Shown here: positions 54,901-59,690 of the stretch, piece by piece
Layout: the number at the start of each line of letters is the position of its first letter
How positions within the stretch are numbered: the stretch's first letter is position 1
NCBI GenBank assembly: GCA_002427605.1
Contig: DIRT01000034.1
Span: 1-59,853 of the forward strand
Source of the DNA: Bacteroidales bacterium UBA5429
GTDB lineage: Bacteria > Bacteroidota > Bacteroidia > Bacteroidales > WCHB1-69
DNA: 59,853 nucleotides
Direction of reading: 5' to 3'
The notes under the pieces: generated by a model
What the model was told of the DNA's origin: nothing
Seen by the model: the letters and a program-made list of their open reading frames with translations, nothing else
Database searches by the model: none
Translations under genes and position numbers: made by a program

Positions 54901-55774
54901 TGGAGCAGCCAATGCAACTTGTAAGTTCTACGTGGAAATTGGATCAGGTGAATACTATGTGACTTTGGACTCCATTATTGGAAGAACACATACCTCATCT
55001 CCGGAGTATTACTTAAAACGTAACATTGTCATGGATCCTATCGATGAAAATGCCAGAGTTCGTTTCGTTGTTACCGGTAGAACGGGAAGGATTGACCCTG
55101 CTATTGATGATATATCATTTAAGCATGGTAAAGCAGATATTGCTATTGACGGCTTCGTGTATCCTTTAGACTTTACAGTTGCGGATGATGATTGCGTTAT
55201 CAAAGGTGATTCTGTTTTCCCAATTGTAACCATTAAAAACGTGGGTAGAGTAACCATTCATACTTTCACTATTCACTATAATGCTGCTCTTGGAACACAT
55301 ATTCAAACAACTCCTGAAGAAAGTTGGAATGGTATCTTAAAACCAGGTGAAACTTTGGAATATACATTCCAACATGGAGTGCTTGTTCCTTCCTTACATA
55401 ATTATTTACAGTTCCAAGCTTTAATAGAAACTGTTAATGATGAAAACTTACAAAACAACATTCATACTATTACAGCTTGTACAACAGTAGGTATTGATGA
55501 TATTCAAATTGAAAATGGTGTAATTTTAGGACAAAATATGCCTAATCCTGCAGTAAATGAAACAGTGATCCCATTCTATACTAATAATCCGGGAGAAACA
55601 GTTCTTCAAATTCACTCAATAGAAGGAAAACTGTTACACTCAGAAGTTTACTATGCAGAAGTTGGAGAAAACAACATTGAAGTAAATACTTCTAATTTTG
55701 CACCCGGAGTTTATACATACACCATTACAATTAATCAAACTAAGCTAACGCATAAGATGATTATTCAAAAATAA
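45944..55774 (+). CDS. Giant T9SS type A surface protein, about 3276 residues
   Basis: Secreted multidomain adhesin. A signal peptide (MKKLLLSILMILSTLVLHSQ) is followed by a jelly-roll, choice-of-anchor-J-like domain (about 25-230) and a right-handed beta-helix-like region rich in Asn and Thr (about 460-880). A second jelly-roll follows (about 1031-1210, FSNGTTLTWKIEQ). Then come Ig/CARDB-like repeats with a duplicated module of about 190 residues (1667-1856 and 2284-2473, starting GNVANMNAAQPF and GNVASQNGSFPF), a GEVED domain (about 2587-2757, ending AGEVEDYAIEI), a third jelly-roll (2881-3062), a CARDB-like domain and a type A sorting domain (about 3190-3276). ATG at 45944 is preferred over 45938. 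Ligand unknown; a terminator follows. Confidence 0.9.
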   Translation: MKKLLLSILMILSTLVLHSQCADSVTVFFENFDGPTIKTRTSTSHGTADWSVNTTLYTSPSKSIHSPLYQTTNLQSQLYIDTIRFIPGKNKIYLSFNHICKIHHLDQAFVSYRVSTGGTPGSPTWSSWQNMNFTETSLNYYGEATASGAIIAGKFSQNTYPTLWQNNNNNATPQNSWWKSELIDISQYIVGLGDGQYFEIRFYTNRMFQSQYMVPTGWFLDDIRIVASDKELVPPKIALAPPLVPASVNHIGPYIVKANVTDRPANNVLPDSVKLYYREDGGAPILAPKTQLSATQYQWTIPIQCNGTNIQYQITAQDSACNPAIPLDGQFTVNLSTAGTTTNGVQNLGIYDPPFAVEVGDPTPVEVIIKNRTNNPMTSATITLSLNGVLQSTYNWSSVTDYHPTRPFCLDFIDTVNIGTYTPVMGWDTVKVCVTHRNGAPNNYVPASAHCSQYIRFGCAAILSGPLNIGGANADFNTLEDFFITLANCGMNGPIIAKLASGTYSSSQFQFNSLFVGQSATNTITFEPQSGNAADVTIVDDQNVSGRGAITINGTGHLTFNNLTIQGKTGGTWSMGVVFTGGICTNVKITNCIINISNSTTTSNLFSGIARIQAATGSSGDNEIEIRGNTITGGTYGIHYLGTSPRTNNLIAIESNTIETGYTGIYTIFTNCPTYNKNKIKQLATSQLRFTGMNIERSSTTTSISKNKIWSENNTNVGIQLNNVSNGTNGEILVSNNEVNARALAANTYGISNTLCTRMNYLHNTIRLFSTSTLDLTACYYHTSGAVINFSNNILVNKCVSLNNLNYPIYYQTNPNTLVADYNVYHSSGPVGYYIVARNNIEEWKFAMNNDKDTATITIDPPFENLTTSLNLSDFTGFECPKNILVEDDIRDSLRNCEVTHRGCYSTYVPPKDLALVDMISPALGTCPQASYPVTLKLFNYGCSTINFANTPATVTTIATGGLTLNTTHTINTGTLAPNNSMNITVNQGLAIPYNQNINFTFIVNYAGDERALNDTLSLPFRLEVIAPAIATYDETFSNGTTLTWKIEQISGAGNWSFQEGISEYPTIAPVYGTGRLFFNSKNFLTNTASRAIMPVMDLTNSVNPILEVWYAHDNTAASAAYNQEGVIVKISTNGGATWTALNPETPNPTNTNTSILKRGQTSITGYTLPAWVKYTYDLSNYNNNGCVFICLEATGKRGNNINIDRIRVRKIHTNDCAVQNIYTVHERPTVVETSPEIKAIVTNEGRNAQNNVQVTLTVSGANSYTETATIANIPYNGQGVATFTGAHLPNNGTNNISVTCQNDENNANNTLNALLNTTANNINYTDTTSHHITFGSVTPIKAAAKYNVVDTVIVTSVKFYPSNAMDAVGKRVRAFVSNAEGKIITTSDITTLTSEMIDSWVTLPINNYALTNTCTDFYIGIETVDPGHYLTAQYESPTRDETFYFLSDTIYTPQTVGRFMIGATVETKIDKEFAILSLVNPKTDCDLGVEKIKIKIANNGPVNIMPGTTLHYSINGGAPVTETITDTIFGRQIKHFSFTDPYNFTNNQINIDDNYTVKVWVDVVDQDRVRFNDTIFKPIVSMGKANLPIAPDTILVNYSTPATLTAQLPPQIDPGIIQWFTKDEDNHFVGPLYQGPGPYTTPNLIYFDTTYYVSVAPGTLYTPISGNVANMNAAQPFTFTSGYSRGRVLYKQSDIGNYGTIAKIAVNVHGAANGILGVPLKIYIKQTELDTLMPGDPFDFENEVADATLVLDEQYFFNTTGWVEFPLKKPLNYSSGNILIYTETNCGGNNCSAASGGNAYATFKTSPVPYSVQTRTVNQAPNFPPTWGPVTSNRMIVKFFIADMDCASEKVPVQLHVPDKPTYDVQTDALVHPIPSPAATQQCALYQEHIQVVYTNLLDIPIPANKVQAKAGFRNGTSGPYTWITHLIDEEFAPLESKTVTFTQTYDFSAPTLNRNIQFIILSDLVGESIVFRMNDTIKGTIVSTRTVTIPDELIYTGNFTETFQIIPGIQGVNQYAFYEDDTTSTTLHSMNWVPNYTTTNLYDTTVYYMNARTPASPNCPTKKIPVTINVAVPTNNHDLQTNELIDPISYTCGLLSTNLTVNYNNTDSVLIPTGTFKVTAKFTGNHNVTVVDTITHNFDAVDRLPATQPTQNITFNNPVTLGSTLQNRIYNYSIFTDPVDPTYQPYRKNDTITGELRVPGSPLAPANLVYTVPYGQTLTISPLTHNSNAGTPLNKVTFYDASGNDPLHSGTSYTTPNIYEATQYKYDGRIISPGFESEVIVGNVASQNGSFPFVFTATESQGAVLYKKDELGGYAALIDTISIYVQNNITGSFPIQIYLKNVDTNLLAPGQYNWNTQLLNGATLVYDGTPNFSAGWLHIPIEGGFYYTGNNLMVLTSHNCYGQPNVAALNIQPLPTFKYTSVPNNTAVIYRAGVASTTPVQFSGSNQRITMRFAMNYTCESPKANITINTNVPGVDLDVTHIVTPITPNSNYPNNQTVVATIKNRGTSNASGFTVGYQYGNNPPVEQQFSGAIAAGATSNFTFNTPVDLSDVYFPASFMVYVRHNNDPFKGNDTLRIKLRQIDPCDPMVMIGSRNESGAHISKFKLGGIDHGPGTPIFNCPVNITGTGQYSDFTETVPPGQLVRGQVFPITIVNSFSTSSGVNLYKYVFLDMNKDNQFTVDELIFSALNVPAPNQANQGNATTTGFTEEIKINSQTGLTRLRVITSNQNLSLSMAPCAAFPAGEVEDYAIEILDPYDIDPGVTHVLHPVGNVCADAGAKVKLLVKNFGANTITFTEENPLNISATVSGPVNGTYNNVITSGTLNQWETMVVTIHNVDLSMIGNYVVDAIVEYDDDEFTINNVASSIATVTSTTVHQLPLSINFDADDYLPGEENPFPPFWTATSTHANMKWDVDSLGTPNFPQAGPLYDHTFRNHFLRDEGQYAVVSAPANTSSSAVATLSTQCINFHYNNGYPSESDYWQHIFGAANATCKFYVEIGSGEYYVTLDSIIGRTHTSSPEYYLKRNIVMDPIDENARVRFVVTGRTGRIDPAIDDISFKHGKADIAIDGFVYPLDFTVADDDCVIKGDSVFPIVTIKNVGRVTIHTFTIHYNAALGTHIQTTPEESWNGILKPGETLEYTFQHGVLVPSLHNYLQFQALIETVNDENLQNNIHTITACTTVGIDDIQIENGVILGQNMPNPAVNETVIPFYTNNPGETVLQIHSIEGKLLHSEVYYAEVGENNIEVNTSNFAPGVYTYTITINQTKLTHKMIIQK

Positions 55775-55776
55775 TT

Positions 55777-55806
55777 AAAAAAAGGGGCGTTGCCCCTTTT
55801 TTTTTT
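55777..55806 (+). terminator. Intrinsic terminator of the giant adhesin gene
   Basis: Stem AAAGGGGC/GCCCCTTT with a 3-nt loop followed by a long T-run, 3 bp after the stop. The T-run leads into the tRNA-Lys promoter. Confidence 0.92.
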
Positions 55807-55819
55807 GTAATTTTTTTTG

Positions 55820-55827
55820 TACTTTTG
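55820..55827 (+). promoter_or_regulatory. Promoter -7 element of tRNA-Lys
   Basis: TACTTTTG, 7 bp before the tRNA 5' end, with a T-rich spacer and TTTG at 55804-55807. Confidence 0.65.
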
Positions 55828-55834
55828 CCGCTCT

Positions 55835-55907
55835 GTCTTCGTAGCTCAGTCGGTAGAGCAATTGACTCTTAATCAATGGGTCCGGGGTTCGAATCCCCGC
55901 GAGGACA
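55835..55907 (+). tRNA. tRNA-Lys (anticodon CTT)
   Basis: Acceptor GTCTTCG/CGAGGAC (one G-T pair), D-arm GCTCAGTCGGTAGAGC, anticodon arm ATTGA-CTCTTAA-TCAAT with CTT, and T-arm CGGGGTTCGAATCCCCG. CCA is not encoded. Confidence 0.95.
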
Positions 55908-55966
55908 CAACCCTTAAATTTCGGATTGCGGATTTTTGAAGGTGAAAGGCGGAATTTTGGTTTATT

Positions 55967-55994
55967 GTAGTGATAAGTCGCGACCTGTCACTAC
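55967..55994. repeat. 28-nt imperfect palindrome (GTAGTGA type), terminator-like on the plus strand
   Basis: GTAGTGA at 55967 pairs with TCACTAC ending at 55994 around a TCGCGA centre, followed by seven T on the plus strand. It may end tRNA-Lys transcription. Same length and same GTAG/CTAC ends as the palindrome at 31903, with a different core. Confidence 0.8.
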
Positions 55995-56012
55995 TTTTTT
56001 TATCCATTATTA

Positions 56013-56724
56013 TCAATTGCCATCCCTGAACAATTCTTCTTCATCATATACCTTTATCTTAGAGAGATCCAATGGCTCTAGTAACATATTTTCACGACGA
56101 TCATTCAGAATGTTGCGCTATCAACCAAGCACAAAAAGCGTAATGATCTCCCACTTTTTCCCACGTTGGAAATCCGTATAATTCTATCAAATCCTTCAAT
56201 TGCTCTAAATTTAAAGAATCTGTTTGACGTATAATCTGCCAAACAGAATCTCTTTCTTCCTGATTCAATGATTGATGAAGAGGCTTTCTACATTGCTGAT
56301 CACTGATTTGCATTTCATACAATTTCCTCATATAATCAGTATATTTTCGTTTATCGCAATGCATCTTAGCTAACGAATCTAACTCCGCCCAGAATTCCAT
56401 TTGCTTCAATAGTTCCATTTCAGGATTATCAAAAAGCCTGTTATCAAAACATTTCCATCGAATTAACCGGAACGCCAGTTCTTCCATTTTTTCTTGCTTG
56501 TTGCACGCTATCGCAATTTTCAGATGAGAAAAAAGATCTAAATACGATGGTATTCCGCTATAGATAGAGTCCATTTTATAATAGATGCTATAGGCAGAGT
56601 CAGGTGTAATATCTTCTTATCTGACCATTTTCTGCAAACGACAATATTCTGTCCACTCAGGAGTTTGTGCCCGTAGAGAAAAAACGAGAACTAAAAACAG
56701 AGAAATCAAAATGGCTTTTTTCAT
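56013..56724 (-). pseudogene. Decayed DUF6624 exported protein gene
   Basis: A start at 56724 opens a signal peptide (MKKAILISLFLVLVFSLRAQ), then an in-frame TAA at 56617-56619 (codon 36) interrupts it. The same frame continues directly after the stop (EDITPDSAYSIYYKMDSIYS) to a second stop at 56101. The open part has DUF6624 features (ISDQQCRKP, LYGFPTWEKVGDHYAFCAWLIAQHS). Past that stop the +1 frame reads NDRRENMLLEPLDLSKIKV and on to 56013, resembling the C-terminal end of the family. The segment normally between the two is missing, so an internal deletion with frameshift is likely. The longest intact piece (56101-56574) has no signal peptide. Confidence 0.75.
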
Positions 56725-56810
56725 GCTATTATCTACAAATACAAATACTTAAATTTGCAATTGATTTGATTGTACAAAATTACTAAAAAACTTTTAGGTT
56801 GATTCATTCA

Positions 56811-56960
56811 TAATTGATCACACATGTCCAAAATGGTATAGTTTTTCGAGTGGGGAATAACCACCCCGCCCTTCGGGCACCCCTCCTTCTTCCAGAGGAG
56901 GGGAGTAAAATAACTAAAGAGGAAAACCTTTTCTGCCCCCCATTTTTTTAAATTTCCAAA
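56811..56960. repeat. Half copy of the palindromic element with a swapped hairpin module
   Basis: 56811-56855 (AATTGATCACACATGTCCAA to CGAGTGGGG) matches the central-right part of elements A and B, and CTGCCCCCC with TTTTTTAAATTTCC at 56933-56960 matches the right arm. In between, an extra GC-rich hairpin (CCCCGCCCTTCGGGCACCCC) and a second GAGGAGGGG are inserted. No left arm is present. The gap 56725-57091 otherwise holds short-word repeats and the hairpin at 56994. Confidence 0.75.
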
Positions 56961-56993
56961 TAAGAAATAAGAAGTAAGAAGCAAGAGATTGCT

Positions 56994-57021
56994 GTAAAGA
57001 CGCAATGCTTTGCGTCTCTAA
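56994..57021. repeat. Degenerate GTAGAGACGC-type palindrome
   Basis: GTAAAGACGCAATGCTTTGC followed by GTCTCTAA, a near-palindrome related to those at 21531 and 31903. Confidence 0.8.
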
Positions 57022-57056
57022 CATAAAACGTCATTCCGAAATCCGAAATCCGAAAT

Positions 57057-57087
57057 CAAAAAAGGCTGCCCTAATTGGACAGCCTTC
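57057..57087 (-). terminator. Intrinsic terminator of the iorA-iorB operon
   Basis: Stem AAGGCTG/CAGCCTT with inner partial pairing and a T-run on the minus strand, 5 bp after the small lipoprotein gene. Confidence 0.88.
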
Positions 57088-57091
57088 AGTT

Positions 57092-57373
57092 TTAGTCTTT
57101 TAAATCGTATACTCTGGATTTGGTTCGTGCCGGTCTATTTTTCTTGTTCTTTTTTACAGCAGATGGTCGTTTCGAATTCTTCTTCTTGATGTTGTATCTC
57201 ACAGTAGGTGTTCGGGTGGAACTCCAGGTACGTTGATGTTGTCTCACCTTCGTATATCCTGTGGGATTTTTATGAACTGTAGTTCTGGATGAAGAACAAC
57301 TTCCCATGGTCAAAGCACACAGAATAGCAATTCCGACAATCCACAAACGGTAAAAATAGACTCTCTTTTTCAT
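57092..57373 (-). CDS. Small, very basic lipoprotein of unknown function
   Basis: 93 residues. A signal sequence with a membrane-type stretch ends in lipobox LTMGSCSSS (Cys26). The mature part is extremely rich in Lys, Arg, Ser and Thr (KKKNSKRPSAVKKNKKNRPA) with no recognisable fold. It starts 6 bp after iorB and precedes the operon terminator, so it is co-transcribed with the indolepyruvate enzyme. I do not recognise the family. A basic lipoprotein could bind acidic glycans or peptidoglycan, but nothing in the sequence proves it. Confidence 0.7.
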   Translation of the reverse strand: MKKRVYFYRLWIVGIAILCALTMGSCSSSRTTVHKNPTGYTKVRQHQRTWSSTRTPTVRYNIKKKNSKRPSAVKKNKKNRPARTKSRVYDLKD

Positions 57374-57379
57374 AATAAA

Positions 57380-57961
57380 CTATTTATTTTGAAGTGCAAA
57401 TTCTCTACCTGCACGTAAACAAGCCAGATTAATATTAACTACATCTGCTCCTTTGCTACCAAAAACATCTGACACAGCTTCTTCCAAAGCCTCAAATTCA
57501 ATAGCTAAAAATGGAGAAGCAGCACCCAAAACAACCATATTGGCTGAACGAGCAGAACCTAACTCCTTGGCGATATGATCTGCAGCAATAACAATTTTAT
57601 GAGGTAATTTAGCAAATTCCTGATCAACAGTTTCCCTTTCAGGATAGTTAGGAATATTTACAAATGGATTATCATTGGTAATCAGCCAACCTGATGAAGA
57701 AAGCCAGGGTAAATACCGAAGTGACTCCATCGGTTCCACAGAAATAATCAAATCTGCTTGTCCTTTTGGAATCAGGTCAGATGCAATTTCATAATCAGCC
57801 AAACGTAAGTGAGATTGTACATCCCCCCCTCTTTGGCTCATTCCATGAACCTCAGCCTGTTTCAACATAAGCCCTTTTTTCAAAGCGGCATAACCTATAA
57901 TATTAGCGATAGATAGAATTCCTTGTCCACCTACACCTGCTAAAACAATATCTATTTTCAT
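57380..57961 (-). CDS. iorB: Indolepyruvate oxidoreductase subunit beta
   Basis: Gamma-type subunit of the enzyme that converts aryl pyruvates (from tryptophan, phenylalanine, tyrosine) to aryl-acetyl-CoA. In 193 residues the family start is DIVLAGVGGQGILSIANIIG (4-23), followed by VHGMSQRGGDVQSHLR, SVEPMESLRYLPWL and a C-terminal helical tail. It follows iorA by 27 bp. Confidence 0.93.
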   Translation of the reverse strand: MKIDIVLAGVGGQGILSIANIIGYAALKKGLMLKQAEVHGMSQRGGDVQSHLRLADYEIASDLIPKGQADLIISVEPMESLRYLPWLSSSGWLITNDNPFVNIPNYPERETVDQEFAKLPHKIVIAADHIAKELGSARSANMVVLGAASPFLAIEFEALEEAVSDVFGSKGADVVNINLACLRAGREFALQNK

Positions 57962-57988
57962 AATGTATCTTATTTCTTTAAGTTATTA

Positions 57989-59581
57989 CTATTTTTTAGT
58001 GAGTCTCTTTTTTAATGTTTGTACACACTCTCTGATTGGAATAATAACAGATACGCCTTCATATTCCAACTCCTCTTTTACAATCGCTAAATTCTCTTCG
58101 TGATTCTTTTTCAAAGGAACAATCTCTCTGATATGCTCCTCAGGAATACCTAATCCCTTACAAATCTGAGCAATTTTACCAAATGCATGCGATTTTTGTC
58201 CCCCGGTCATACCGGTAGTCATATTGTCGAGAATAAATACTGTAATCGGAGTGTTTTCAATAACACAATCCAACAAAGAGGTCATTCCACTATGAGTAAA
58301 GGTTGAGTCTCCAATCACGGCAATTACCGGACGAAGTCCTGAGTCTGAAGCACCCTTTGCCATAGTAATGGAAGCACCCATATCCAATGTTGTATAAATC
58401 GCATTGTAGGGAGGAAGAGCTCCTAAAGTATAGCAGCCGATATCCGCAAATACTCTACCGGGAGAATAATTAGCCATAACTTCATTGATCAATGCATAAG
58501 AATCAATGTGTGGACAACCATGACAAAGTGCAGGTGGACGAGGAGCTACGATTTTTGGAACATCGGTTCCATAAGTATCTTTTAAGCCTAAAGCCACTGC
58601 CATTAAGTTTGGATTCAATTCTCCATCACGTGGTAAAGCGCCATCCAATCTTCCTTTTACTTTTGGACCATTATCCAACATCCCTTTCAATGATTCTTCA
58701 ATAAGAGGCGCCCCTTCTTCAGCAACCAAAATAGCATCACATTCAGAAACCATACGTTTTACCAATTCTGTTGGAACAGGATATTGAGAAATTTTCAACA
58801 CAGTATATGGGCATTTTCTACCTACATAGTTTTCCATCAAATAGTTGTATGCAATACCGGTAGTAATGATTCCCAAGGATTTATCTTCACCCGGAATATA
58901 TTTGTTATATGCTGAAGTTTCGGCTTCTTTTTCCAGTTTAGGTTGTTTAGCCAACAACTCACGATATAACCCGCGTGCAATAGCCGGAAGAAGAATAAAT
59001 TGCTTTCTGTTTTCTACTAATTTAATCTCATTTTGAGGAAGTGCTTCTTTTCTGGAAACGCCTGCTCTGGAGTGTGCCAAACGAGTGGTAACACGCAACA
59101 TCACAGGAATTCTGTGTTTTTCAGAAAAAGCAAACGCCTCATAAGTCATATCATACGCCTCTTGCTGATTGGAGGGTTCAAAAACCGGAATATTCGCAAA
59201 TTTTGCGTAGAATCTTGAATCTTGCTCATCTTGAGAAGAGTGCATTGATGGGTCATCGGCAATCAAATATACCAAACCGCCGTTTGCACCCGTAACCGCC
59301 GAGTTCATAAATGGGTCAGCCGCAACATTAAGCCCTACGTGTTTCATACAAACAATCGCACGTTTTCCTGCATAAGACATACCAATCGCCGCTTCCATTG
59401 CTGTTTTCTCATTGGCAGACCATTGACGATGTACTCCGCCTTCTGCAGCTTGTTTAGATTTCTGAACATACTCCATCACTTCCGTGGAAGGTGTTCCGGG
59501 ATATGCGTAAACTCCGGAAATACCGGCATCTAATGCAGCTTGCGCTATCGCCTCATCTCCTAATAAAAGTAATTTTGACAT
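57989..59581 (-). CDS. iorA: Indolepyruvate ferredoxin oxidoreductase subunit alpha, without ferredoxin domain
   Basis: Catalytic TPP subunit of 530 residues. The N-terminal half is the pyrimidine domain (LLGDEAIAQAALDAGISGVYAYPGTPSTE, NEKTAMEAAIGMSYAGKRA). The C-terminal half is the TPP domain (CHGCPHIDSY, ADIGCYTLG, VIGDSTFTHSGMTSL, DNMTTGMTGGQ). Archaeal and many bacterial IorA proteins carry an added C-terminal domain with two [4Fe-4S] motifs (about 600 or more residues). This one stops after RECVQTLKKRLTKK, with no CxxCxxC. First gene of the unit, with a TATCTTTG promoter upstream. Confidence 0.93.
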   Translation of the reverse strand: MSKLLLLGDEAIAQAALDAGISGVYAYPGTPSTEVMEYVQKSKQAAEGGVHRQWSANEKTAMEAAIGMSYAGKRAIVCMKHVGLNVAADPFMNSAVTGANGGLVYLIADDPSMHSSQDEQDSRFYAKFANIPVFEPSNQQEAYDMTYEAFAFSEKHRIPVMLRVTTRLAHSRAGVSRKEALPQNEIKLVENRKQFILLPAIARGLYRELLAKQPKLEKEAETSAYNKYIPGEDKSLGIITTGIAYNYLMENYVGRKCPYTVLKISQYPVPTELVKRMVSECDAILVAEEGAPLIEESLKGMLDNGPKVKGRLDGALPRDGELNPNLMAVALGLKDTYGTDVPKIVAPRPPALCHGCPHIDSYALINEVMANYSPGRVFADIGCYTLGALPPYNAIYTTLDMGASITMAKGASDSGLRPVIAVIGDSTFTHSGMTSLLDCVIENTPITVFILDNMTTGMTGGQKSHAFGKIAQICKGLGIPEEHIREIVPLKKNHEENLAIVKEELEYEGVSVIIPIRECVQTLKKRLTKK

Positions 59582-59641
59582 AACAAATATAGTTTTTATT
59601 TATTAATAAATTTAGTTTTAATTTATTGAACTTTCAACTTA

Positions 59642-59649
59642 CAAAGATA
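59642..59649 (-). promoter_or_regulatory. Promoter -7 element of the ior operon
   Basis: TATCTTTG on the minus strand matches TAnnTTTG, 61 bp before iorA. Confidence 0.55.
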
Positions 59650-59690
59650 CATAAAATATCTGATATGAATTCTAATTTCTTTCTTCTTAT

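Noticed and set aside
56617..56619. Programmed stop-codon readthrough in the DUF6624 gene
   Set aside because: The codon is TAA, the least read-through stop, there is no downstream structure, and a second frameshift or deletion lies further on, so decay is simpler.
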